Shown here piece after piece: positions 33,597 to 42,131 of a stretch of DNA of 61,385 bases. The DNA comes from Candidatus Bipolaricaulota bacterium (GTDB lineage: Bacteria > Bipolaricaulota > Bipolaricaulia > UBA7950 > UBA9294): NCBI GenBank assembly GCA_028277345.1, contig JANQGM010000010.1, forward strand, positions 1 through 61,385. Direction: 5' to 3'. Each line of letters begins with the position of its first letter. Position 1 is the stretch's first letter. The notes beneath the pieces were generated by a model. It saw only the letters and a program-made list of their open reading frames with translations. It was not told the DNA's origin and did not search any database. A program made the translations under genes and the position numbers.

Positions 33597-34121
33597 TTAG
33601 CCTCCCGAGAGCATCTCGGCCTTCGCGAAGGTTTCGCGTGCAAAGCTCGCAGCGTTCGCGCAATCTTCCTCATCCGGCCGCGTGCTGGCGTCTTTCCATC
33701 GCTGGAGACGCTCCGGGGTCACAGCATGTGGATGATCCGGCGGAAACTGTCGCATGCGCTCTTGCAGCGCGGGATCGATGGCTCCCTGGCAGATGAACGT
33801 GCCCACGACATCGCAATCCGCGCCCAAACACGCGGCACCCTTTTCCAGGCTCTCTTTTGCGTGATCCGAGTCCGGGTAGGCACCGAGCGTCGCAAAGAGA
33901 GCAACCTTCTTCCCCGTAATTTTCGCCATGGCTTCGCGCGCCGCTTCATCCGCAGTTCCTCGGTCCACCCAATACCCCATGTACACGAGGTCGAAGTCCG
34001 AGATATCGCTCATCTCTGGGGCTAACCGAATGGGCGTACCCTCAGGGAGCGCTGCTTGAACCGCTTCAGCCACTTTCTTCGTGTTGCCGGTCTTGCTCGA
34101 GTAGACGACTACAGGTCTCAT
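33597..34121 (-). CDS. Flavodoxin-like protein (Flavodoxin_3/BilS-like)
   Basis: Cytoplasmic FMN electron carrier, 174 residues. The phosphate loop YSSKTGNTKKVAEAV is at residues 7-21, with DFDLVYMGYWVDRGTAD and FATLGAYPDSDHAKES as FMN-contact regions; these last motifs fit the Flavodoxin_3 group that includes BilS. GAGGGATGG precedes ATG 34121. A metal box lies 18 bases upstream, so expression follows metal status. Flavodoxins replace ferredoxin under iron starvation, and flavin partners are needed by anaerobic heme-opening radical SAM enzymes such as that at 3724; either role is inferred. Confidence 0.85.
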   Translation of the reverse strand: MRPVVVYSSKTGNTKKVAEAVQAALPEGTPIRLAPEMSDISDFDLVYMGYWVDRGTADEAAREAMAKITGKKVALFATLGAYPDSDHAKESLEKGAACLGADCDVVGTFICQGAIDPALQERMRQFPPDHPHAVTPERLQRWKDASTRPDEEDCANAASFARETFAKAEMLSGG

Positions 34122-34137
34122 GGTCCATCCCTCATAA

Positions 34138-34155
34138 TGTTTGTCTTAACTAACT
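34138..34155. promoter_or_regulatory. Metal-box operator 10
   Basis: TGTTTG-TCTTAA-CTAACT, nine of 12 arm positions, upstream of the flavodoxin (minus strand). Its spacer is identical to that of operator 9. Confidence 0.6.
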
Positions 34156-34364
34156 ATCTTGCAAAGAGGAGGAAAAATCAACTTCGGCGTTGTCGTTTTC
34201 TCCCCAATGGCTCATCCACCGATGGGATCACAAGAAACATCGTCTCACCAGAAGATGTAGCCGGACGGTGGTGTTAGCTTGGGTCGGAACGAGACGCGCA
34301 GCCCCGCTATCGCATGGCATCTGATGCTAGAGGATTCACCGCTACGCCGCCCATGACCGCGACT

Positions 34365-34394
34365 TGACTCGGCCTCTGCCTGCGTTACTATAGT
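34365..34394 (+). promoter_or_regulatory. Promoter of the DUF454 gene
   Basis: TTGACT (34365-34370), 18-base spacer, TATAGT (34389-34394). Confidence 0.65.
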
Positions 34395-34409
34395 TTGCCT
34401 TAGCTAACA
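34392..34409. promoter_or_regulatory. Metal-box operator 11
   Basis: AGTTTG-CCTTAG-CTAACA, nine of 12 arm positions, overlapping the -10 box of the DUF454 promoter. Confidence 0.6.
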
Positions 34410-34439
34410 TTCTCGGTGTTTCGGAAAGCGAGGAATTAC

Positions 34440-34925
34440 GTGAGTCGGATCCGTAGGATGGCGTTCATCGTTAGCGGTTCTGCGTTTGTGGGACTCGGCG
34501 CTGTGGGAATTGTGCTTCCGATTGTGCCGACGACCCCCTTTTTGCTTCTGGCCGCGTTCCTGTTCGCGAAAAGTTCCGAGCGGCTGCACTCCCGACTCCT
34601 AGGGAATCGGCTGATTGGCGCCTATCTGCGCCGGTACTACGAAGGCCGTCGCATGACCCGTCGCGACAAGGCGATAACCCTTCTGCTGCTATGGGGCACG
34701 CTGTTGCCCACGATTGGCTGGATCGTCGGTTCATGGTGGCTGCGTGGAGGCCTACTGGCGATGGGAATCGCGGTCTCTGTACATATCATGCAGCTTTCAA
34801 GCACATCGAGTGCCGCGCCACAAGACGACCAAACAGGATCCCGGAACAAGGACTCTTCTGGCCCAAGAACTGACCGAGCGCTAGACTCTCAATCTATAGG
34901 ACCGCAGAGGAGGCGCATTGAATAG
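34440..34925 (+). CDS. DUF454/YbaN-family membrane protein
   Basis: Small inner-membrane protein, 161 residues with three hydrophobic segments. [20 protein letters not shown] is the family landmark (PF04304), followed by [15 protein letters not shown]. The C-terminal 40 residues are polar and low-complexity. GTG 34440 was chosen because GAGG lies seven bases upstream. Function of the family is unknown; in some bacteria it is iron or heme linked, and the metal box here agrees. Its end overlaps the aldolase start. Confidence 0.82.
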   Translation: MSRIRRMAFIVSGSAFVGLGAVGIVLPIVPTTPFLLLAAFLFAKSSERLHSRLLGNRLIGAYLRRYYEGRRMTRRDKAITLLLLWGTLLPTIGWIVGSWWLRGGLLAMGIAVSVHIMQLSSTSSAAPQDDQTGSRNKDSSGPRTDRALDSQSIGPQRRRIE

Positions 34926-35988
34926 GGAACGCATTATTGAGCTGCTGAAGGAAGATGCGGATGGGCTGTTGGCGTTTGACACTCCGCGAGTTGCAAAGGA
35001 GCGGTTGCACCTTCCGGGTCCGGACTGGGTCGAGCATGTGTTGGCATCCACGGATCGTTCGATCCCTGTTCTGCGGAGCATGCAGACACTGCTCAATCAT
35101 GGGCGCCTTGGCGGAACGGGGTACCTCTCAATCCTGCCGGTTGACCAGGGGATCGAGCACTCCGCTGGAGCTTCGTTTGCGCCCAACCCCGCCTACTTCG
35201 ATCCGGAAAACATCGTTCGCTTGGCTATCGAGGGAGGCTGCAACGCGGTCGCGTCGACGCTCGGCGTACTCGGTACCGTCGCACGGAAATACGCCCACCG
35301 GATTCCGTTTGTTGTGAAACTTAATCACAACGAACTCTTATCACTGCCGAACACCTACAACCAGATCTTGTTCGCCAACGTCGATCAAGCGTTCGACCTG
35401 GGCGCCGTGGCCGTCGGGGCGACGGTCTACTTCGGTTCGGAAGAGAGTTCTCGACAAATCCAGGAGATCAGCACGTGTTTCGCCCGTGCGCACGAACTCG
35501 GGATGGCCACGATCCTCTGGTGCTACCTCCGCAATCCCGGTTTCGTCGCGGACGGCATCGACTATCACATGAGCGCCGACCTCACGGGACAGGCGAACCA
35601 CCTCGGTGTCACGATCGAAGCGGACATCGTGAAGCAGAAGCTACCGACGCTCAATGGCGGGTATCGTTCCTTGAATGCAGAAAGCAGTAGCTACGGTAAA
35701 TTCGACGATAGGATGTACTCCGAGCTGTGCTCGGACCACCCGATCGACCTTGTCCGCTATCAAGTTGTGAATGGGTACATGGGGCGGATCGGATTAATCA
35801 ACTCGGGAGGTGCGTCGGGCGCAAGCGACCTGGCTGATGCCGTGCGAACCGCTGTGATCAACAAGCGCGCAGGCGGCATGGGCTTGATCAGCGGGCGAAA
35901 GGCATTCCAACGTCCGATGAAAGAGGGCGTTGCATTGCTGCATGCGATCCAAGACGTCTACCTCTGTGAGGAGATCTCGATCGCCTGA
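34918..35988 (+). CDS. fbaB: Fructose-bisphosphate aldolase, class I (DhnA/FbaB type)
   Basis: Glycolytic and gluconeogenic aldolase cleaving fructose 1,6-bisphosphate, 356 residues. Landmarks are [27 protein letters not shown] and VYFGSEES, with the late [17 protein letters not shown] typical of the DhnA family (Schiff-base lysine type). The start is TTG 34918 with GGAGG four bases upstream, overlapping DUF454 by eight bases. It shares transcription with the metal-controlled DUF454 gene, so it may be modulated by metal status; a metal-free class I enzyme would be useful during metal starvation. Confidence 0.9.
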   Translation: MNRERIIELLKEDADGLLAFDTPRVAKERLHLPGPDWVEHVLASTDRSIPVLRSMQTLLNHGRLGGTGYLSILPVDQGIEHSAGASFAPNPAYFDPENIVRLAIEGGCNAVASTLGVLGTVARKYAHRIPFVVKLNHNELLSLPNTYNQILFANVDQAFDLGAVAVGATVYFGSEESSRQIQEISTCFARAHELGMATILWCYLRNPGFVADGIDYHMSADLTGQANHLGVTIEADIVKQKLPTLNGGYRSLNAESSSYGKFDDRMYSELCSDHPIDLVRYQVVNGYMGRIGLINSGGASGASDLADAVRTAVINKRAGGMGLISGRKAFQRPMKEGVALLHAIQDVYLCEEISIA

Positions 35989-36180
35989 TCGGCATGCCCC
36001 ACACTTTGATCCTCCTTCGTCACTAAACAGGAGCGATAGCGGAGTCTTGCGACGGCCATGCTAGGGGCGATACCTCAGACGAACGCGCCCTGCACCGTGC
36101 TAGCGTATGAGAAAATGCGGCAATATCGCCCTTCATCAAGCAGGGACAGAGTGTCGCTTCGTTGCCTCTTCCCCGGTTTT

Positions 36181-36891
36181 TCAGTCGAACGGATCGAATA
36201 GATAGGCCTCGCCATAGGTCTCCACCCACTCGTCCATGCCACCGAGAAGATCGACGGCATTCGTAAATCCTGCATCGAACAGGATCTGAGCGGCAATCGC
36301 CGATCGGAATCCCGCTTTGCAGTACAGAATCAGCGGAACATCGGTTGGGAATTTGGGTGTCCACGCGTCCAGGTTCTCCTGAAACTCGGAAACGGGGATG
36401 TTGATCGAACCGATGAGATGCCCTTCCGCATGTTCCTCCGGCGTGCGAACGTCAATAAGCACGTAAAAAAGCCGCAAGAAATCGGCTTGCGCAAGCTGTG
36501 TCGGCGTCAGTGCCACCGGTTCCGGCGCTTCGATCAAGAACGTCAGCGAATAGATGGGGGTTTCCGGATCGTTGGAAAAGATATCGACCAAGCGCATCAC
36601 ACTGCCATGGAACCCCGTCGTGTCGATGGCAATGGGCAGTTCGACCGAGTCCCCGGGCTCCAATTCGTAGGTTGCCAGGGTCGCCGTCGTACACCCGCAC
36701 GAAGGAACGACATCATCGATCACCAGCAGCTCATCGCCAATGTTGGTCAACGTAAAGGTGTGTTCGATGAGTTCGCCCGCCTCAATCGAAATCTCGATAA
36801 CTTGAACGTCCGCCGAGATCTCGGGAGCGGATAGCACAGTGACGCTGAACAGCAAAAGTATGAGGGACACAAGTGTGAGACGTCGGATCAT
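36181..36891 (-). CDS. Exported DUF1573-rhodanese fusion protein
   Basis: Protein of 236 residues with a signal peptide (LTLVSLILLLFSVTVLSAPE). Residues ~25-115 form a DUF1573 domain with the characteristic VPSCGCTTA motif. Residues ~125-230 form a rhodanese domain: LIDVRTPEEHAEGHLIGSIN and the active loop CKAGFRS with the catalytic Cys. GAAGGAG precedes the ATG. It probably acts in the periplasm in sulfur transfer or redox chemistry. Its partner is unknown, and the convergent upstream gene is unrelated. Confidence 0.88.
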   Translation of the reverse strand: MIRRLTLVSLILLLFSVTVLSAPEISADVQVIEISIEAGELIEHTFTLTNIGDELLVIDDVVPSCGCTTATLATYELEPGDSVELPIAIDTTGFHGSVMRLVDIFSNDPETPIYSLTFLIEAPEPVALTPTQLAQADFLRLFYVLIDVRTPEEHAEGHLIGSINIPVSEFQENLDAWTPKFPTDVPLILYCKAGFRSAIAAQILFDAGFTNAVDLLGGMDEWVETYGEAYLFDPFD

Positions 36892-36987
36892 AGTGACTCC
36901 TTCAAATTGATAATTGGATCACTATATCCGAAAACAGATTTGGGGACAGATCTCTCAACAGCCGGCATGCATGCACGCACCGATGAA

Positions 36988-38409
36988 TCAGTTGGAGAAA
37001 AGCTTGCCTGGATTGAGGATGCCGTGAGGATCGAGCGCGTCCTTGATCGCCTTCATGGCACGAAGTTCATCGCCTTTGGATTGAGCGAGGATATCGTTCT
37101 TGAGGAAGCCAACGCCGTGCTCGCCACTGACAGCACCGCCATACTCGACCGCCTTCATGGCGATGCGGGAGAGCAACTCATGGCGTTGGCCGTTCCATTC
37201 GTCATCCGATCGATCTTCGGGCTTCAAGGGATGGGGATGAATGTTTCCGTCAGCGACATGGCCAGCACAAGGAATCTCTACACCATGCTCGTCGGCGAGC
37301 GCGCGAATGAAGGTCATCATCGCCGGGATGGCCGTCGACGGCACGACGAAATCGCCGCCCTCGACTGTCGGATCGATCACTCGCAGAGCCTCCAAGCAAT
37401 TTCTGCGTAGCCCCCATATCCGCTCGGACGCCCACAACGTATCCGCGACATACACCTCCAAGGCGCCGGCTTCAAGGCAGGCCTCTCCCACAGGGCGATA
37501 GACATCGAACAGGGCATCCGCGTCCTTGGCCTCCACTTGGATGATCAAGAAGGCATCGGCGTTATCGGCCAACGGGATCGTCGTCCCCATGTAGGCCATC
37601 GCGTGACACATGGAGAGGCGATCGATGAACTCAACAGCCGCCGGCATGTCCGGCGCAGCCATGATCGCCTTGGGAAAGGCCGCGACCGCATCCTCTGTGC
37701 TTCGGAACGGAACGAGCAAATCCGCCGATGGACCGGGTTGCGGGATCAGACGAAGCGTGATCTTCGTGATCAATCCTAACGTGCCCTCGGACCCCACCAT
37801 CAATCGTAGGAGGCTGTAGCCGCTGGAATCTTTACGCCGTTTCCCACCCAACTGCAGGACCTCTCCCGAAGCGAGGACAACCTCCAAGCCCAAGACATGT
37901 GCCGCCGTCGCTCCGTATTTGATGACCTTGGCGCCTCCCGCATTGCAGGCGACATTGCCTCCGATGGAACTCGACTGCACGCTCATCGGATAACCGGCAT
38001 AGAACAACCCATCCTCGCCTACACGCTGGCACAAATCATTGGTAATCACGCCAGGCTCGACGACGGCGACCATGTTCTCAACATCGATCTCCAGAATGCT
38101 GGACATCCGCTCGAAGCTGAGCACAACGCCGCCATAGAGGGGGATTGCCCCGCCCGCCAAGCCGCTTCCCGCTCCACGTGGCGTCATGGGAATGCGGTGT
38201 CGGTTGCAGTAGGCGGCAATGCGGCTGACTTGATCTGTGGAGCATGGCTTGAGGACGACGTCCGGATTGGCGCCATGCCCGTGCCCGGATTCGTCGCTTC
38301 GATAGGGAGCCAGGCGATCGGCATCTCCGTAGAGGATCGCCGTCTCACCAACAATGGCTCGCAACGCGGCAATGTCATCTGGCGTGAGCGCACGGAAATC
38401 GGCCGTCAT
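36988..38409 (-). CDS. FAD-linked oxidase, GlcD/LctD-like lactate or glycolate dehydrogenase
   Basis: Flavoprotein of 473 residues oxidising a 2-hydroxy acid. The PCMH FAD domain shows MTPRGAGSGLAGGAIP, SSIGGNVACNAGGAKVIKYG and GTLGLITKITLRL; the C-terminal cap has CAGHVADGNIHPH and SGEHGVGFLKND. ATG 38409 shares ATGA with the EtfA stop. The order EtfB-EtfA-dehydrogenase equals the lctBCD layout of the electron-confurcating lactate dehydrogenase complex of Acetobacterium. Lactate, glycolate or a related hydroxy acid is expected. Confidence 0.9.
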   Translation of the reverse strand: MTADFRALTPDDIAALRAIVGETAILYGDADRLAPYRSDESGHGHGANPDVVLKPCSTDQVSRIAAYCNRHRIPMTPRGAGSGLAGGAIPLYGGVVLSFERMSSILEIDVENMVAVVEPGVITNDLCQRVGEDGLFYAGYPMSVQSSSIGGNVACNAGGAKVIKYGATAAHVLGLEVVLASGEVLQLGGKRRKDSSGYSLLRLMVGSEGTLGLITKITLRLIPQPGPSADLLVPFRSTEDAVAAFPKAIMAAPDMPAAVEFIDRLSMCHAMAYMGTTIPLADNADAFLIIQVEAKDADALFDVYRPVGEACLEAGALEVYVADTLWASERIWGLRRNCLEALRVIDPTVEGGDFVVPSTAIPAMMTFIRALADEHGVEIPCAGHVADGNIHPHPLKPEDRSDDEWNGQRHELLSRIAMKAVEYGGAVSGEHGVGFLKNDILAQSKGDELRAMKAIKDALDPHGILNPGKLFSN

Positions 38410-39419
38410 GATGCACGCTCCCCGTTCAACGATTGGATCCGTTCGAGCCAACTTGGCAGAAACTCGGAGAGATCGGCGACGATGCCCACATCCGCCACCT
38501 GAAAGATGGCGGCCTCGGGATCCGAATTGACGGCGATGATGCGATCCGATGACGACATACCGGCAAGATGGTTGGGCGATCCGGAGATTCCCAGAGCGAC
38601 GTAGGTCGCCGGAGACACCGACTTCCCACTCAATCCCACCTGATGGGCATAGGGCGCCCAGCCTTGATCAACCGCACATCGCGACGCGCCGACCACGCCG
38701 CCTAGCCGCTCGGCAATCTCGAACAACGTCTGAAAGCGTTTGGCGGTCCGCAGGCCACGCCCGCCCGCGATGACAAGCTCGGCATCTTGGATTGGCGATC
38801 CCATCGTTTCATCCACCGCAAAGCCGACCCGGCGAACACGCGAACTCAGTCGAGACGCATCCACGGGGACGGAAATGATCTCGCCATCCCGCGTAGGGTC
38901 CGCGTGCAGGGACCTCTTCGATTTGGGGCGGACCGTCGCCATCTGCGGACGATGATACGACGTCTTGATGGTCGCCATGACGTTGCCGCCGATCGCGGGG
39001 CGGGTTTGAAGCAAAAGCTTCGAATCCGGGTCGATGCGAAGTCCCGTACAATCGGCCGTCAGGCCGGCGTGGAGCCGCGCTGCCAGAACCGGCAACAACG
39101 TCCGTCCCATCGTCGTGGCTGCGGCCAGGAGGATGTCGGGATCGTAATCCCGCAGCAGAGCCTCCAGCAAGGCCGCGTAGCTGTCGGTCCGATAGATGGC
39201 GAGTTCCGGATGATCCAGGCAATAAACACGGTCCGCGCCATGATGGATCAACGCCTCCGCTCCCTCGCGCACCCCGTGCCCCACCAGCACGCAGTCCAGT
39301 GTGGATTCGGAATAATCGTCCGCCAGGGAGCGTCCCCAGGCCAGCAACTCATGCGAGACGGAATGAAGGGTCCCGTTTCGCTGTTCCCCCAACACCCAGA
39401 CGCCTGATGATCGGCTCAT
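38406..39419 (-). CDS. etfA: Electron transfer flavoprotein alpha subunit
   Basis: EtfA, 337 residues, binding FAD. The C-terminal FAD motif VGLSGKSVSPATYVALGISG and RIIAVNSDPEAAIFQVADVG are diagnostic. There is no N-terminal ferredoxin domain. It forms the ETF heterodimer with EtfB (ATGA overlap) and passes electrons between NADH or ferredoxin and the dehydrogenase encoded next. Confidence 0.93.
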   Translation of the reverse strand: MSRSSGVWVLGEQRNGTLHSVSHELLAWGRSLADDYSESTLDCVLVGHGVREGAEALIHHGADRVYCLDHPELAIYRTDSYAALLEALLRDYDPDILLAAATTMGRTLLPVLAARLHAGLTADCTGLRIDPDSKLLLQTRPAIGGNVMATIKTSYHRPQMATVRPKSKRSLHADPTRDGEIISVPVDASRLSSRVRRVGFAVDETMGSPIQDAELVIAGGRGLRTAKRFQTLFEIAERLGGVVGASRCAVDQGWAPYAHQVGLSGKSVSPATYVALGISGSPNHLAGMSSSDRIIAVNSDPEAAIFQVADVGIVADLSEFLPSWLERIQSLNGERAS

Positions 39420-40219
39420 GCGCCGGTCTCCTCGATTCCGAGAAAGCGCTGCATTCGTACGATGGCGGCCTCGATGCCATCCTGACGTGCATCAAGCAGC
39501 TCCGCCCTTCGGCGGAAGGACGGATAGGTCACATTCACAACACGCGTTGGAGATCCACCGAGTCCAAGGTGAGCTGAATCCGCTTCAATGTCCGAAGCTC
39601 CCAGGATGCGTAGCGCAGCTTCGTGGGCCCGGATCTTTCCGGATAGCGTGGGCAACCGAGGGTCATTGAGATCGCGCAGGACGCAGACAACGGCTGGTAG
39701 CGGGCAGGCGGCTTGCTCCATGCCGCCTTCAATCGCTCGCCCCACTTGCAACTCGTCTCCGCAGACCTCAAGCCGAGACGCATAGGTCAGCACCGGCCAC
39801 TCAAGCATCGCGGCCACCATCGGCCCAACCTGCCCCGTTTCTCCGTCAGTCGCCCGCTCGCCGCAAAGGATGAGATCAACGTCGCCCAGCGTGCGAATTC
39901 CCCGAACAAGCGTGTAGGCCGTCGCCCAGGTATCCGCGCCCGCGAAGGCGGGATCCGAGAGCAGAATACCCTCATCACACCCCAAGGAGAGGGCTTCACG
40001 GAGGGCGGAGGCTGCCTGCGGTGGGCCCATGGACAGCGCCGTAATCGCGATCGCTTGGTCAGACGCCTCCGCGATCCGGACAGCCGCTTCGACAGCGTGA
40101 AGATCGAGCGGGTTCATAGCCGCATCCGTCCCTGTCCGAATCATCGTCCCCGTCTCTTCGTTGAGACGAACCGATTCGGATGTCGGCACCTGTTTCACCA
40201 AGACGAGAATGCGCTTCAA
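39416..40219 (-). CDS. etfB: Electron transfer flavoprotein beta subunit
   Basis: EtfB, 267 residues. Landmarks are ILVLVKQVP, AMNPLDLHAVEAAVRI, LSMGPPQAASALREALSLG, and the ETF-beta signature region CGERATDGETGQVGPMVAA. The start is TTG 40219 preceded by GAGGAGG. In bifurcating ETFs this subunit carries the bifurcating FAD; that this one bifurcates is inferred from the gene order only. Confidence 0.93.
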   Translation of the reverse strand: MKRILVLVKQVPTSESVRLNEETGTMIRTGTDAAMNPLDLHAVEAAVRIAEASDQAIAITALSMGPPQAASALREALSLGCDEGILLSDPAFAGADTWATAYTLVRGIRTLGDVDLILCGERATDGETGQVGPMVAAMLEWPVLTYASRLEVCGDELQVGRAIEGGMEQAACPLPAVVCVLRDLNDPRLPTLSGKIRAHEAALRILGASDIEADSAHLGLGGSPTRVVNVTYPSFRRRAELLDARQDGIEAAIVRMQRFLGIEETGA

Positions 40220-40245
40220 GCGTCCTCCTCGATAGCGTCAGAAAA

Positions 40246-41412
40246 TCATGCGTTTCGAAACTCTTCCCAAGCCTGAGCCACCATCTCCGGGGAGGTCAGC
40301 AAATCGACAGCCGTCATGGCCAACGCTTTGGCCGCTGCAAGCATAGCCACCTGCCCTCGTTCCGAGCCGGAGGCGTCGGTGAATTCGCGGGAGTGCCCGG
40401 CCACATCTTCTTCGGCAATCTTCACATAGGCATGGATACCGGGCACGACTTGCGTGACATCGCCCATGTCCGTGGAGCCCATTGCGTTCGTTTTCTCAGG
40501 CATATGAGGCACGCCATTGTCGATGATGTGCTTCAAGAAGCGCTCGCCGATGACCCGATTCGGTTTCATCGCCTTGTAGGGCACGGGAACTTCCGTGAAC
40601 TCCATACGGGCGCCTGTCGCCAAGGCAGCGCCCTGCGCGCAATTTCGAAGCTTCTCAAGCAACTCGTCCCGATAGTCATTCTCTTGCGCGCGCACGTAGA
40701 ACTCCGCAGAGGTGTATTCGGGAACGATGTTCGGCTTCACACCACCGTCGCGGATGATGCCGTGAATGCGCGCGCCGTCCAGGATGTGTTCGCGAAGCGC
40801 GTTGATGCCATTGAAGGTTTGAATCACGGCATCCAACGCATTGATGCCCTTTTCGGGACAGCCGGAAGCATGGGCGGGTTTGCCGTGGAATTCGATCTTC
40901 ACTTCCGTAATCGCCAGGCTGCCTCGCCCCACCATCGTGTAATTGGAGGGATGGAACATGAGTGCGGCATCGACGCCCTCGAAGAGACCGGCATCGATCA
41001 TGAAGACCTTGCCGCCACCGCCCTCTTCAGCCGGCGTCCCGAAAAACAGGAGCTTGCCAGGCAGCTGATCCTTGATCGCCCCGACCGCCAACGCGGCCCC
41101 GAGTCCTCCGGCCGCAATCAGGTTATGTCCACACGCGTGTCCGACGTCCGGTAAGGCATCGTACTCGCCGAGGATGGCAATGGTCGGTCCATCCGACGCG
41201 GCGGGATGCACGGCGCGGATGGCCGTATCCAGTCCAGCCACACCCAACTCGACATCGAACCCCGCCTTCTCCAACTCGTCAGCAAGCAACTTCGAGGCGA
41301 AGACCTCCTCGCTCTTGACTTCCGGCCGCTCAAATATCTGGCGGCTGACGGATCGAAGCTGGGGCTCGTTCTTATCGACCGACGCTTTCAGCTTGGCGTA
41401 CCATTCGCTCAT
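40246..41412 (-). CDS. M20-family amidohydrolase (AbgB/IAA-amino acid hydrolase-like)
   Basis: Metal-dependent peptidase or amidase, 388 residues. GEYDALPDVGHACGHNL contains metal ligands Asp/His, FGTPAEEGGGGKV the general-base Glu pair, and AHASGCPEKG the dimerisation domain motif. It hydrolyses N-acyl or aminobenzoyl-type amides of amino acids. ATG 41412 overlaps the racemase stop (ATGA). With the racemase next to it, the likely role is processing N-acylated or dipeptide-like compounds for fermentation. Confidence 0.88.
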   Translation of the reverse strand: MSEWYAKLKASVDKNEPQLRSVSRQIFERPEVKSEEVFASKLLADELEKAGFDVELGVAGLDTAIRAVHPAASDGPTIAILGEYDALPDVGHACGHNLIAAGGLGAALAVGAIKDQLPGKLLFFGTPAEEGGGGKVFMIDAGLFEGVDAALMFHPSNYTMVGRGSLAITEVKIEFHGKPAHASGCPEKGINALDAVIQTFNGINALREHILDGARIHGIIRDGGVKPNIVPEYTSAEFYVRAQENDYRDELLEKLRNCAQGAALATGARMEFTEVPVPYKAMKPNRVIGERFLKHIIDNGVPHMPEKTNAMGSTDMGDVTQVVPGIHAYVKIAEEDVAGHSREFTDASGSERGQVAMLAAAKALAMTAVDLLTSPEMVAQAWEEFRNA

Positions 41413-42131
41413 GTTGCCTCCTCGGTTCCGATCATTCCATTTAGGGCATTTCTCAGTGCGGCCTCGACCAAGCAATCCAGCGCATCGATCCATGGGATTG
41501 ACATCTCGTCACCCGGGATCAGCGAAATCTCCGTGCACCCAGCGATGACGGCGGCGGCCCCGCATGCCTCCAGACGGGCAACGATAGCCGCCGTATGGGA
41601 ACGGACCGAATCGCCCGATCCTCCAGCCTTGATTCGGCCGATGATGTCCATCACCAACTTCTGATCGTCATCATCCGGGAGCACAAGCTCAATCCCTCGT
41701 TCTTCGCATGCCGCCGCGTACAGTTCAGATCGAACGGTTCCCGTTGTGGCCAGTAGCCCTACCGGAGCATCCGGCAGGACGCGAACGGTTTCCTCGATCA
41801 TGTGAATGAAGGGAACCCCAACCGCCTCCCGGATGGCATCCACAAAGGCATGTCCGGTGTTGCAAGGCATCGTCAAAAAGTCAGCGCCCGCAGCCTCAAG
41901 ACCACGCGCCATGCTTGCCAAAGCCGGTGAGGGATCCTCCCCTTGACCAAAGATCGCTGCTGTGCGATCGGGCACATGCGGATTGTTGTCAACAAGGATT
42001 CGGAGATGGGCTTGATCGATGGCGGCCGGCGTCGAAGCGACGAGACGCCGGAAGAATTCAATGGTGGCGGCAGGCCCCATTCCTCCGAGGATTCCGATCG
42101 TCTTGGACTGCGTCGTTGGCGATGAGCTCAT
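41409..42131 (-). CDS. Aspartate/glutamate racemase family protein
   Basis: Cofactor-independent racemase, 240 residues. IGILGGMGPAATIEFF is the N-terminal signature; the two catalytic cysteines are in LTMPCNTGH and VIAGCTEISL. Converts L- and D-aspartate or glutamate. It overlaps both neighbours by ATGA. A role in D-amino acid catabolism fits the operon. Confidence 0.9.
   Translation of the reverse strand: MSSSPTTQSKTIGILGGMGPAATIEFFRRLVASTPAAIDQAHLRILVDNNPHVPDRTAAIFGQGEDPSPALASMARGLEAAGADFLTMPCNTGHAFVDAIREAVGVPFIHMIEETVRVLPDAPVGLLATTGTVRSELYAAACEERGIELVLPDDDDQKLVMDIIGRIKAGGSGDSVRSHTAAIVARLEACGAAAVIAGCTEISLIPGDEMSIPWIDALDCLVEAALRNALNGMIGTEEAT

Larger units (their letters stand above)
34122..34439. 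other. Divergent regulatory region between flavodoxin and DUF454 gene
   Basis: It contains metal box 10 near the flavodoxin, a promoter (34365-34394) and metal box 11 near the DUF454 gene. The 200 bases between them hold no supported gene. Confidence 0.6.
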
